Source of the DNA: Nostoc sp. PCC 7524
Lineage (GTDB): Bacteria > Cyanobacteriota > Cyanobacteriia > Cyanobacteriales > Nostocaceae
DNA: 64,000 nucleotides
Assembly (NCBI RefSeq): GCF_000316645.1
Contig: NC_019684.1
Location: 6,335,501-6,399,500 of the forward strand
Direction of reading: 5' to 3'
Shown here: in pieces, positions 45,213 to 54,370 of the stretch
Layout of the letters: each line of letters opens with the position of its first letter
Numbering within the stretch: position 1 is the stretch's first letter
Made by a program: the position numbers and the translations under genes
Notes under the pieces: generated by a model
The model's database searches: none
What the model was told of the DNA's origin: nothing
The model's input: only the letters and a program-made list of their open reading frames with translations

Positions 45213-46742
45213 TTAACCCAGAGTCAAAAAACCACTCTGAATTAAATACGCCGTGTAAGTCATAAATAACTTCCCATCAATTGGCGCGCAAGCAACATCA
45301 CTACCAGCCAAAGCCTTAACAGTTTCTTCACAACTAATATGAGGTCTTCTAGCTTTTAGGTACAAATCGGGAATAGTGAGTTGCTCATCAGACCAACGCT
45401 CTAAGAGGAAAGGCCGCAAAGTGTATAAAGGATTATCTGTAGAAGTGGCACTCTCAATTAACTTCGCTTGCCATTCTTCGTAGGGAATGATATTAATGTC
45501 ATAACCGAAAGAGCGTACCCAATCAACTAAAACATCCAATCCTACTGGTTGGGGATGTTGTAAGTGGAAAGCTTGACCGATCGCATCTTTTTGCATAGAT
45601 AGATGTACGATCGCTTTACTAACATAATCTACAGGGGACATATCGAGCATATATTCCACTTCGGGGAAATATCCCATCTGTAGACAACCCTTAACCATCA
45701 GGTTGATAAAGTCGTGGGTGTTACCGATACCAGTTTCGCTGTCACCGGCGATGAGGGGGGGTCTATGAATGGTAACAGGTAAACCGCGATCGCTCGCAAT
45801 TTTCACTAACTTTTCTGCTACCCACTTAGTTTGGGAGTAACCCAAATAAATACCTTCCCAGTGGCTAAAATCATCATCTTCCTTCACAACTTTACCAGCA
45901 TAGAAAGGAGCTTCAAACACCGCCACACTAGAAACATAATGCACAGGCTTAACTTTCACTTGACAAGCCAAGCGCAAAACTTCTTGAGTTCCCAGAACGT
46001 TAGCTGCTTTCAGTGCTGAATAAGGGAAGACATAATTTAACAACGCACCACTATGGTAAATAGTGTCAATTTCTGCTGCTAAAGTTTGGAATTGTGTAGA
46101 ACTCAAACCCAACAAAGGTTCCGATAAATCACCAACGACAGGAATAATTCTAGATTCATATTCATCCTGCCAAATTGCGTAACCTTCTAAATTCTTTTGC
46201 AGCTTAACTTTGCCTTCTTCCAAGTTAGCCGCACGCACCAAACAATAGATTTCTGCTTGGGTTTGTTTGAGCAATTCCCGAATAATAAAAGCACCTAAAA
46301 AGCCAGTACCACCAGTTAAGAATACCTTCTTAGGTTGAGTGATAGGTAAAGCAACAGGAATAGCACCACCAGGATGAATAGTGGGATCAAGAACAGCTTC
46401 AGCCTGTAAATCCAAAACAGGGGTATCAGAGAGGCTAGCAGTATTTGTTGAACGACTAACACCTGTATCTTGTACCTCTGCGCCTTCTTCCAATTCTTCA
46501 GCTAAACGCTGAGATAAAGATTCAATTGTGGGATAATGCCACAATAATAAAGGTGATGGTTGAAACCCTAATAATTTTTCTAATTGACTCACCATAGTCA
46601 TGGCTTGAGCAGAATCCAAACCATAGCTTTCTAAATTTACGCTGGGGTCAATTTCATCAGCGTCTACACCAAGAACTTCAGCGAGGTGAGAAACCATCCA
46701 AGCTTGAATTTCGGCTGCACTATAAGATTGTTTGACAGTCAT
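45213..46742 (-). CDS. hglB: HglB, acyl carrier protein plus thioester reductase
   Basis: This 509-residue protein releases the finished heterocyst glycolipid chain as an alcohol. The N-terminal ACP (about 10-80) holds the phosphopantetheine Ser44 in [10 protein letters not shown]. An Asp/Pro/Ala-rich linker leads to an NADPH-dependent thioester reductase domain from about 145. Its Rossmann motif is [18 protein letters not shown], and [14 protein letters not shown] and [12 protein letters not shown] contain the reductase residues. It is the last member of the hgl set in transcription direction before hetN. Known mutants (formerly hetM) lack the glycolipid layer. Confidence 0.94.
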   Translation of the reverse strand: MTVKQSYSAAEIQAWMVSHLAEVLGVDADEIDPSVNLESYGLDSAQAMTMVSQLEKLLGFQPSPLLLWHYPTIESLSQRLAEELEEGAEVQDTGVSRSTNTASLSDTPVLDLQAEAVLDPTIHPGGAIPVALPITQPKKVFLTGGTGFLGAFIIRELLKQTQAEIYCLVRAANLEEGKVKLQKNLEGYAIWQDEYESRIIPVVGDLSEPLLGLSSTQFQTLAAEIDTIYHSGALLNYVFPYSALKAANVLGTQEVLRLACQVKVKPVHYVSSVAVFEAPFYAGKVVKEDDDFSHWEGIYLGYSQTKWVAEKLVKIASDRGLPVTIHRPPLIAGDSETGIGNTHDFINLMVKGCLQMGYFPEVEYMLDMSPVDYVSKAIVHLSMQKDAIGQAFHLQHPQPVGLDVLVDWVRSFGYDINIIPYEEWQAKLIESATSTDNPLYTLRPFLLERWSDEQLTIPDLYLKARRPHISCEETVKALAGSDVACAPIDGKLFMTYTAYLIQSGFLTLG

Positions 46743-47018
46743 TTTGAAATCTCCAATAATTTTCTACGCGTCCCTTACATTTAACTTTTCACGGCATCTG
46801 GAAAACCCCTCTCCATAGAGCGAAGCTCTTCTCGTAGAGTACCTCTCACGCCAGTTGCTACAAGTCGGCAAAGCCGCCCAACGCACTGGCTCCCCTACAA
46901 GGAGAGAAGCTTTAGCTTTTCCCCCTTCCCTAGTAGGGAAGGGGGCTAGGGGGTTAGGTTAAGCGTCATAACGTAAAAAGTTAGCCCTTAAACCCCTACA
47001 CCCCTACACCCCTATTTC
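46743..47018. repeat. Spacer with CCCTTCCCTAGTAGGGAAGGG palindrome
   Basis: CCCTTCCCTA and TAGGGAAGGG pair around 46923-46943. CACCCCTA repeats lie at about 46990-47015. The spacer separates the PfaD-like gene from hglB by 276 bp. The palindrome could lower readthrough into hglB. Confidence 0.6.
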
Positions 47019-48677
47019 TTAAGAACGAACTGGGCGATATTGAATATAGGAATCGGGGATTTGCATTCCTTGCAATTTCAAACTTTGAATGCGATATAAA
47101 AACGCTGCTCCTGTCATAATGTGATTAGCAACATCAACAACATGGCGATTATGTGCTTCCTCTAAATAAGAACCACGCACCCAGTCATTAAAACTTCCCA
47201 TTGCTGGGCCGCACCAAATTTGATAATCTACTTCTCTACCTTTTTCACCAGTAGTAGACCAACGAGAAGATAATCCTAAATACCATCTAAAGATTACAGC
47301 CATTTTGAGTTTAGGATTGTTAACTGCTTTGCCTAATTTCTCAGGATTTTTTTGTGATAAATAAGCAGCAGTTCCTTCCCAAGCCTCAGCAATAGTTTTA
47401 CGGAAAACTTGTTTTTCTAACTTCTCCCTTTCTGCCAAAGGAATTTCTTCAATAGAGTTATAAGTGCGGTACAATTCGTACAACTTTTGCGCGCGCATGG
47501 GGAACATCGTACCCCGTTTCAGCACTTGTACCTTCACACCCATTTCAAACATATCGCCGGCGGGAGCCATAGTTACATCAGCCATTTCCGCTTGTGCTAA
47601 TAGTTTTTTGGTATGCTCACAAGCACCAGATTCAACACAAGCTTGATTGACTGAACCAGTAACTACATAAGCAGCACCCATCATAAAAGCTGCTAAGGCT
47701 GATTCTGGGGTAGCAATTCCACCGGCTGCACCAATTCTAATGGGTTGAGGATAATGATATTGAGCTTGAATTTCATCCCTTAAAGCAATTAGTGAAGGGA
47801 GTAAACAAACCAAGGGACGATTATCAGTATGTCCGCCAGAATCAGCTTCCACAGTAATATCATCAGCCATTGGAACTTTCGCCGCTAGTTTAGCTTGCAA
47901 CTCAGTAATTAAACCTTGTTGCAGCAATTCTTGCAGCATTTTTGGTGGTGCTGGCTGCATAAATTTACTCGCTACTTCGCGGCGAGAAATTTTCGCAATG
48001 ACTTTATTTTTGATTTCAATTTGGTTAGCATCATTTAAACTTAATCCCGCAACACGGTAATAAACAATGTTGGGAGTTAAGTCTAAAAATGCGGAAGCTT
48101 CAACAATTCTCACACCATATTTTAAATATAAATCCACAGCCTGGCGTTCAACTGCCATATCATTAGGACTGTGAATTAAATTAAAGGCGTAGGGTTGATG
48201 AGGTAACGCTTGTTGAATTTTATGAATGGCTGCTTCTATTCTTTCAGGAAGTAAACCACCCGCACCAAAAGAACTTAAAATATGCTCTCTACCCAATGCA
48301 ATCACCATTTCTTCGGAAGCAATACCGCTAGCCATTGCACCAGTCATGTAGGCATATTTCACACCATAAAATGAGAGGAAACTAGGGTCGCCGAGTTGTT
48401 GGCTTTTGATGGGTGGAATTGATGTGATTAGTTCTAATTGTCCGGCTGTACCGTGTTCGGCTGGAGCTAAATAACCATCATTAGTTACACCAACTTTCCC
48501 TGCAAGTTTGACAATGTAACAAGGTTTATCTAAAGCCAGTAATTTATTTTTGATATCTGTTTCTTCAAAAGCTACACAATCTAAAGCACCTTTCCAGACG
48601 AGATTGTGATTGTAGATATGGCTGGAAAATCCCAGACCATTATCATATTTATTTATAAATGTATCCACGGTCGTCAC
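47019..48677 (-). CDS. PfaD-like flavin enoyl reductase of the glycolipid synthase
   Basis: This FMN-binding TIM-barrel enzyme of the PfaD/2-nitropropane dioxygenase family serves as the enoyl reductase of PUFA-type synthases, giving the saturated chain. It has about 552 residues from GTG 48677. Family segments are GAMASGIASEEMVIALGREH near the N-terminus, FNLIHSPNDMA, VEASAFLDLTPNIVYYRVAG, VEADSGGHTDNRP, and IGAAGGIATPESALAAF with the phosphate loop. MFPMRAQKLYELY and the C-terminal WCGPAMGSFNDW are typical of PfaD. The frame stays open to an ATG at 48779, but those codons lie in a MITE-like element. GAGGGA precedes the GTG, which I prefer. Confidence 0.88.
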   Translation of the reverse strand: MTTVDTFINKYDNGLGFSSHIYNHNLVWKGALDCVAFEETDIKNKLLALDKPCYIVKLAGKVGVTNDGYLAPAEHGTAGQLELITSIPPIKSQQLGDPSFLSFYGVKYAYMTGAMASGIASEEMVIALGREHILSSFGAGGLLPERIEAAIHKIQQALPHQPYAFNLIHSPNDMAVERQAVDLYLKYGVRIVEASAFLDLTPNIVYYRVAGLSLNDANQIEIKNKVIAKISRREVASKFMQPAPPKMLQELLQQGLITELQAKLAAKVPMADDITVEADSGGHTDNRPLVCLLPSLIALRDEIQAQYHYPQPIRIGAAGGIATPESALAAFMMGAAYVVTGSVNQACVESGACEHTKKLLAQAEMADVTMAPAGDMFEMGVKVQVLKRGTMFPMRAQKLYELYRTYNSIEEIPLAEREKLEKQVFRKTIAEAWEGTAAYLSQKNPEKLGKAVNNPKLKMAVIFRWYLGLSSRWSTTGEKGREVDYQIWCGPAMGSFNDWVRGSYLEEAHNRHVVDVANHIMTGAAFLYRIQSLKLQGMQIPDSYIQYRPVRS

Positions 48678-48716
48678 AGTCGTTCCCTCGCACGATATGC
48701 AATGAATTGATTTTTG

Positions 48717-48866
48717 GTTTGTAGTAAGGACTTTATAGAATTCCAAAAAATATCTTAAATTCTCTTGTGGAATGGGCATCCTGCCCGTTCATTGTATTTC
48801 TGGGCGGGCAAGATGCCCACCCCACAAGATGGATAATTTGGAAAATCTTTAGTCCTTACTACGAAC
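48717..48866. mobile_element. MITE-like element between hglC and PfaD-like gene
   Basis: The ends GTTTGTAGTAAGGACTTTA (48717 onward) and TAGTCCTTACTACGAAC (48850-48866) are inverted copies, GTTYGTAGTAAGGACT, with pairing that continues to TTCCAAA. The interior is itself a palindrome. CTTGTGGAATGGGCATCCTG (from 48764) matches the opposite strand of CAAGATGCCCACCCCACAAG (to 48828). The element is about 150 bp and encodes no protein of its own. It ends 5 bp beyond the hglC stop. Confidence 0.82.
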
Positions 48867-48871
48867 ATTAA

Positions 48872-51800
48872 TTACTTAGCTTCTTCACTCAATAAATCTG
48901 CGGCGCAGACCATTTGTAATTGAATGATTTCGCTCAACTGTTTACTAAAATCTTGTCTAGCTTTTAAGAAATCTGTGTGATTTTTAGTTATGCGTGCGTT
49001 GTTTGCGTTCAGTTTTTGATACTGAACTTTGTTTAGTTCCAACATATTGATGATGATGGCAAATTCTTCGTCAGTTGCAGGTAATTCAGGAACTATTTCA
49101 GGCGTTGCAGAGTCAGAAACAGTAGACTCAAAAAATTTTACTGGTTCTTCAATTTTCAAATCGTATTCCATGATAGTTTTCATGGAATCTTTTTCTGGCT
49201 CAACTGTAGGATTAGGAATTTCTACAGCCGGAGTTTCAATCTTATTTACAGCCTGAGCTAAATTCAGAGAGTTTATCGTGAGGGAATCACTAAATAGGGG
49301 TTGTTCTGGCTGTTTTTTCTTAGCTACATCTTGGAAGAGTTGACGGTTTTCTTCTGTCAAGATTTTGTCAGTAATTGAGTCCCCACCAACTGTCACAGTC
49401 CGCAGCATGGCTTTATTTTGCTTGCTAGTTGCTACGGGACTGTAAAGCGGTGATAAGTCTAAATTCACCCGATGACTAACGAGTTTACCTAATGCTTTGA
49501 CAATGGAACTATGATCATCCATCCCGCGACGGTTGAGGGAAACGGTGATGTGTTCTTTGTCTTCCAGAGTTTTATCTATCCAGCGAGAACAGACGCTACC
49601 CGCACCAGCTTCAATGAAGATTTTCGTTCCGTCTTCGTAGACACGGTTAACTAATTTGGGAAAATCTAATTCTTGAGATAATCCTGTCGCAATGCTACGA
49701 GCGATCGCACCACTTTCTAATGTGATAGTCTGATACTCGGCAGCCGAATAAAATACAATTCCAGGTATTTCCTGAGTTGGTAAAGTATTTAATTTAACTA
49801 ACTCATCAAACTCCGATCGCATGGCTTGACAATGAATCACATGATCGAAGGGAGCAGAGAAAGCATTGCAGCCAATGGTTTTAATCACCCTTTGACAAGC
49901 CGCCGGATCACCTGCAATTAATACTTCTTCGGGAGTATTAATCTGTGTCAGATAAACACGCGGTTCATTTCTGATTGCATCCCGCACTTGTACAGGACTC
50001 GCCATCAGCACATAATTACCCCACAGATTATCCTCTGAAGCCGAGGTAGATTTTGGTAATCCCCAATACTCACGCACAGCATTTTTCGGGCCAGATAATC
50101 TGTCACCAAATAAAGCTGAGGAGTTGAAGGAACTACTACCCTCATAAAAATTGCTCCACACCCCTTGAGCAACCATCATGCTGGTTTCACCCAAGCTATA
50201 GCCAAACACGTATTTGGGTTTGATTTGGAAATCATCCCGAATCACGGTGGTAATCAGTCTGGTGAAAAACATTTCCGCTTCAAACATGGCTAGGGAATCA
50301 TCGAGCAATTCTTTCTCTAGCTTTTCTAGTTGTCTGGTAGTTAATTTGCTCAAACTACGCGGAAATACCCGACGTTCCACATCAGCCGCACGTTTGTAAA
50401 TACTCTGCACAAAGGGGTTGTCGTGCAGTTTGGGAAAGAGTCGGAACAGATTACGACCAATCCCCACATAGGAATTCACAGCCGCCGGATACACATAAGC
50501 CACCTCGCCTTTTTTACCCAAGGGGTTAGCTGTGAAATAACTACCTACAGGTGTTTGCCAATCTGTACCCTTTTCAAAAGCAGCATTAATCCCTTTACGT
50601 GCTGATTCAATCTCGCGCAGAAGTTCTTTTTTGTTGCGTCCGGTAATCGAGACAGCGTACTGTGCTGCGGTTTGTTGCTGATAGGTATTAAAGGCTTGAC
50701 TAGCACTCTGAGATAGAGAATCACTATTGGTAATACTCTTTTGCAGACTCTCCAAAGCCGCCATTAAACTAGCGCGGTCATCAGCAGCCACAGGAAACAG
50801 ATAATAAGGTGTTTGCTGTAAATACCTATTTGGACGCTCTTGTTGCTTGACTTCTTCCGACAAAATCACATGAGCATAAGTCCCATCAGAACCTATCCCA
50901 TTCACCGCAGCGATACGTCGGGGAGCATTCTTGCTCAAAAACCAAGGTCTAGATTCCGTCGCCACATAGAAAGGACTACCTTCAAAGGCTTGGGGATTCT
51001 TCACACCAGACCAGCTAGGAGTGGCGGGAATGTATCTGTAATACAGACACAGAGCCGTTTTAATTAAGCTAGCGATACCCGAAGCAACGAAAGTGTGACC
51101 GATATTGGCTTTGACGCTACCGATTGCACAGTGTAAACCATTACCTACAGGTGGATAAGCTTGGACTAAACCAGCAATTTCCGCTTCGTCTTCCTGGGGA
51201 ATCCCACTTCCGTAAACCTCGACATAGTTCACTTGGTCAGGTTGAATACCTGCCGTTTGTAGAGCTTGCTGACAAGCTTGGTTAACGCTTGCGCCGTCTA
51301 GGTTTGAGTGGGTTTGACCGATACTAATAGCATCAATCACAGCATAAATGCGATCGCCATTTTCTAATGCTTGGTCATGACGTTTGAGAACTACAACCCC
51401 CGCACCTTCTCCCGGTGTCCAACCGTTGGCTTTTTGATCATAGCTGAGAGTATTAACACCAGTATTAATATTAGCTGATTGACTGTGTAATAATACGTTC
51501 TCCACACCGCCAGCCATATCGACTGCACCGACAACTACAGCGTCTACTTCTTCTGTCATCAGTAGCATTTGCGCCACTTCCAACGCCTTAAATGCGGAAG
51601 TTTCTACAGCCGTGAGTGTGAACGAAGGCCCGGTAAAGTTCCACAACGAGGAAATCCGACTCGCCATAATGTTACCGATGTAGCTTAAATACTCACCAAT
51701 CTCGACTTGATGGTGAACGCTATCTTTAACGATGGTTTCTAGTTGAGCGATTTTGTCTTGGGGTAGAGTAATTTCCGCCGCGTTGATTCCATCTTTGACT

Positions 51801-52234
51801 TGCCAAGACGCATCCCAACGTTGTTGGAGTTGATGGACAGATAACTCCGTTTCTGTGGCGATAATGACCGCTACATTACCCCCTTCTGGAATTTTTGCAT
51901 CTTTAAGGGCGCGATCGGCCACTGTCAGTAGTAGCAGTTGTTGGGGGTTGAGTTTTTCGACTTCGTTGGGTGGAATTTTATAAGTGAGGGTATCAATATC
52001 AAATTCTTTGATATATGCACCTACAGGTGCTTTACCTTCTACTAAGCCGTACTTTTGTAGTAATTCTTGTTGTGTTTCGATACCGTACCATCTCTTCGGC
52101 GGTAGGGGGATGAAGTGTTGTTTACCGTCGTAAATACTGCGTTCAAAAGCATCTAAGCCATTGCATTCACCGAAGAAGGCATCCATGCCTACAATAGCGA
52201 TTTTAGCTGTGTTGTTATTTTCTTGTTCAAACAT
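48872..52234 (-). CDS. hglC: HglC, chain-length-factor-type ketosynthase with acyltransferase
   Basis: This 1120-residue subunit of the glycolipid synthase begins with a ketosynthase-like domain (10-460). The active-site Cys is replaced by Glu211 (TAVETSAFKAL), and the usual EAHGTGT reads VEVYGSGI. Only the third site, GSVKANIGHT, is kept. It is therefore a chain-length factor, matching the second KS of PfaC. An acyltransferase-like domain follows from about 575, with GYSLGE at its Ser near 680. The C-terminal 170 residues are a linker and a helical segment (NHTDFLKARQDFSKQLSEII) related to repeats in HglE. ATG 52234 is well placed. Confidence 0.9.
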   Translation of the reverse strand: MFEQENNNTAKIAIVGMDAFFGECNGLDAFERSIYDGKQHFIPLPPKRWYGIETQQELLQKYGLVEGKAPVGAYIKEFDIDTLTYKIPPNEVEKLNPQQLLLLTVADRALKDAKIPEGGNVAVIIATETELSVHQLQQRWDASWQVKDGINAAEITLPQDKIAQLETIVKDSVHHQVEIGEYLSYIGNIMASRISSLWNFTGPSFTLTAVETSAFKALEVAQMLLMTEEVDAVVVGAVDMAGGVENVLLHSQSANINTGVNTLSYDQKANGWTPGEGAGVVVLKRHDQALENGDRIYAVIDAISIGQTHSNLDGASVNQACQQALQTAGIQPDQVNYVEVYGSGIPQEDEAEIAGLVQAYPPVGNGLHCAIGSVKANIGHTFVASGIASLIKTALCLYYRYIPATPSWSGVKNPQAFEGSPFYVATESRPWFLSKNAPRRIAAVNGIGSDGTYAHVILSEEVKQQERPNRYLQQTPYYLFPVAADDRASLMAALESLQKSITNSDSLSQSASQAFNTYQQQTAAQYAVSITGRNKKELLREIESARKGINAAFEKGTDWQTPVGSYFTANPLGKKGEVAYVYPAAVNSYVGIGRNLFRLFPKLHDNPFVQSIYKRAADVERRVFPRSLSKLTTRQLEKLEKELLDDSLAMFEAEMFFTRLITTVIRDDFQIKPKYVFGYSLGETSMMVAQGVWSNFYEGSSSFNSSALFGDRLSGPKNAVREYWGLPKSTSASEDNLWGNYVLMASPVQVRDAIRNEPRVYLTQINTPEEVLIAGDPAACQRVIKTIGCNAFSAPFDHVIHCQAMRSEFDELVKLNTLPTQEIPGIVFYSAAEYQTITLESGAIARSIATGLSQELDFPKLVNRVYEDGTKIFIEAGAGSVCSRWIDKTLEDKEHITVSLNRRGMDDHSSIVKALGKLVSHRVNLDLSPLYSPVATSKQNKAMLRTVTVGGDSITDKILTEENRQLFQDVAKKKQPEQPLFSDSLTINSLNLAQAVNKIETPAVEIPNPTVEPEKDSMKTIMEYDLKIEEPVKFFESTVSDSATPEIVPELPATDEEFAIIINMLELNKVQYQKLNANNARITKNHTDFLKARQDFSKQLSEIIQLQMVCAADLLSEEAK

Positions 52235-52278
52235 CTCTTTACTATTAGTCTGTGAGCGTTGAATTTATGGATAAATAA

Positions 52279-52482
52279 GTTAGTAGTAAGCAACTCTAGG
52301 GTTTGTTGATTTTTAAATACTCGTTCTGCCGTCTAAGCTGTTCTGATCCCCCTAAATCCCCCTTAAAAAGGGGGACTTTGATTCCAGTTCCCCCCTTTTT
52401 AAGGGGGGTTAGGGGGGATCAAAAGACTTTGAAAACATAACCTAGCCCCTATTTCTTAAGCACTAAATTGCTTACTACGAAC
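52279..52482. mobile_element. MITE-like element between hglD and hglC
   Basis: The ends GTTAGTAGTAAGCAA (52279 onward) and TTGCTTACTACGAAC (52468-52482) are inverted copies, related to the 48717-48866 element. The interior carries a different palindrome: CCCCCTTAAAAAGGGGGA and CCCCCCTTTTTAAGGGGGG, flanked by GATCCCCC and GGGGGATC. The element is about 204 bp. It ends 3 bp beyond the hglD stop and 44 bp before the hglC start. Confidence 0.82.
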
Positions 52483-52485
52483 TTT

Positions 52486-53835
52486 TTATTTCTCTAGAAT
52501 CAGATGGGAGTTTGTACCACCGAAACCAAAGGCACTTAAGGCTACGTGTTTGGTTGGCTTGTTTTGTGGCCAAGGTGTCGGATTTCGCACGATGTTGTCA
52601 GACGAAATCACGTTATTTTCTGACTTGATGGGGTCGTTGACGTTGATGGTGGGGGGAATTACACCGTGGTTGAGGCTATATATTGTCTTCGTCAAACTCA
52701 CCATACCGGCAGCTACTAACAAGTGACCGACATTGGCTTTGGCTGAACCAACTAAAGGTTTGGCTTGGTGTTGTCCAAAGAAGGATTCTATAGAGGTGAG
52801 TTCGGTGGTGTCTCCCAGTAATGTGCCGGTAGCGTGACACTCCATATAATCAATAGCTTTGGGGTTAAGTCCAGCTTCTTGATAGGCTCTCTCGAAGGCT
52901 AGAACTTGCCCTTTAGTATTGGGACTTAGTAAATGCTTACCTTTACCATCGTTAGAAAGACCATTACCGCAAACCGTCGCTAGGATTTTATCTCCATCTC
53001 TGACGGCATCGCTGTAGCGTTTCAGCATGACCATCCCGATACCTTCGGATGTAACTAAGCCTCGTGAAGCTTTATCTAGAGGTGCGCTAATGCCGTTTTC
53101 TGGATAGCCTTGGATACCGGAAAATAGCATCCGGATGAAGAGAGGATCTGAGCAACTGATAGCTCCAGCTAGCATGACATCAGCTTTGTGGGACTGTAGG
53201 TAATGAGATGCTAACTTAATGCTATAGAAGGCAGAGGAACAAGCTGCATCTATACAGAAGTGAGTACCGGAAAGGGAGAAAGCTTTAGCAACTAATGCAG
53301 CCGGTAAGCCGGAAATCATGGCGTTTTGTGTGGCGGCTTTAGTAGTTGTAGGGATAGCCGCTAGATGGAAATCTTGATTTTGTAAAAGTTCCGCTACTGC
53401 TGGTTCGATGGTTTGGCGGTAAATGGGTGCAATTAATTGATTAGAAACTTTGGTGGGTAGGGAAAGAGTTCCTAATATTACTCCACATTTAGACAGGACT
53501 TCTTTATTTCCCCAATAGCCACTATTTTGAATAGCTTGTTTTGCAGCGTATAGTGACCATTTGAAGGTGTTATCTAAGCTTTCCACAAATTCCGATGGCA
53601 GATTGTATTCACTGGCATCAAATTTAAAATTGCGGACAAATCCACCTTTGAGAAAATAAAATTTTTCCGGCTTGCCTTTAACTGGGTCGTAAAATATTGT
53701 GGGATCTAAACCCATTTGTTCGACAGTAATTGATGATGTCGAATCTTTCTGTTCAGTGAGATTCTGCCAAAATTGTTCGGGATTGTTTGCATCAGGAAAG
53801 AGGCATGATAATCCGATGATGGCGATTTTTTCCAC
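52486..53835 (-). CDS. hglD: HglD, active ketosynthase
   Basis: This is a stand-alone beta-ketoacyl synthase of 449 residues that forms C-C bonds in glycolipid chain growth. The N-terminus VEKIAIIGLSCLFPDANNPE is a clean KS start. The Cys is in IDAACSSAFYS (about residue 197). The two His sites are ECHATGTLLGDTTE and GSAKANVGHLLVAAG. It ends SAFGFGGTNSHLILEK. The start is a GTG at 53835 with GAGG nine bases away. A longer frame to 54027 runs through a palindromic repeat and encodes low-quality sequence (GWASCPPSLKHEGQAGCPSH), so it is rejected. It probably pairs with HglC as KS-CLF. Confidence 0.88.
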   Translation of the reverse strand: MEKIAIIGLSCLFPDANNPEQFWQNLTEQKDSTSSITVEQMGLDPTIFYDPVKGKPEKFYFLKGGFVRNFKFDASEYNLPSEFVESLDNTFKWSLYAAKQAIQNSGYWGNKEVLSKCGVILGTLSLPTKVSNQLIAPIYRQTIEPAVAELLQNQDFHLAAIPTTTKAATQNAMISGLPAALVAKAFSLSGTHFCIDAACSSAFYSIKLASHYLQSHKADVMLAGAISCSDPLFIRMLFSGIQGYPENGISAPLDKASRGLVTSEGIGMVMLKRYSDAVRDGDKILATVCGNGLSNDGKGKHLLSPNTKGQVLAFERAYQEAGLNPKAIDYMECHATGTLLGDTTELTSIESFFGQHQAKPLVGSAKANVGHLLVAAGMVSLTKTIYSLNHGVIPPTINVNDPIKSENNVISSDNIVRNPTPWPQNKPTKHVALSAFGFGGTNSHLILEK

Positions 53836-54370
53836 TGTTTCTATCCTCGTTTGGGTATTAAGCGATAGGAGGCAGGAGGCAGGGAGCAGGATGGAAGAGG
53901 ATTTGGCGTTGTGTATTTGCAGAATGATTTTATTGTTTTTGTGGGATGGGCATCCTGCCTGTCCCTCATGTTTCAGGCTGGGCGGGCAAGATGCCCACCC
54001 TACAAGAATCATTCCTTGATTCAGCAATGCCGAGGATTTTAATTGTTTTTTTCCTCTTCACTGTCACCTGTCACCTCTGTTTCTGCTGAATATGACAGTA
54101 TTTAAACTGTTTTCTAAACTTACGAGGATTTACGCTATTCCCAGAACTTGAGACGATTAAGGATTTACTGTGCTTTATAAATGGCCTACTATAGCAATCC
54201 TAATTTATTTAGGATGTTTTGAGGGGTTTTATTTAAGATTTGTCTCACGCAAAGGCGCAAAGACGCAAAGGAAAGAAGGAGAGAAGATTAGGGATGTAGG
54301 GGAGAAGAGGAATTAGAAGAGAAAAGGGAGATTTTTAACCTAGTTCCCAGTCCCCAGTCCCCAATCCCTC
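53836..54370. repeat. Spacer upstream of hglD with ATGGGCATC palindrome
   Basis: TGTGGGATGGGCATCCTGCC (from 53940) pairs with GGGCAAGATGCCCACCCTAC (to about 54002), with few mismatches. The same palindrome core lies inside the MITE at 48764-48828, but here the GTAGTAAG ends are missing. The rest (54003-54370) holds CACCTGTCACC and AAAGGCGCAAAGACGCAAAGG short repeats and CCCAGTCCCCAGTCCCC just after the stop of the upstream gene. No gene is seen. Confidence 0.75.

Noticed and set aside
53836..54027. N-terminal extension of hglD to an ATG at 54027
   Set aside because: The added 64 residues are translated palindromic repeat and low-complexity spacer. The KS domain starts cleanly at GTG 53835 with GAGG upstream.
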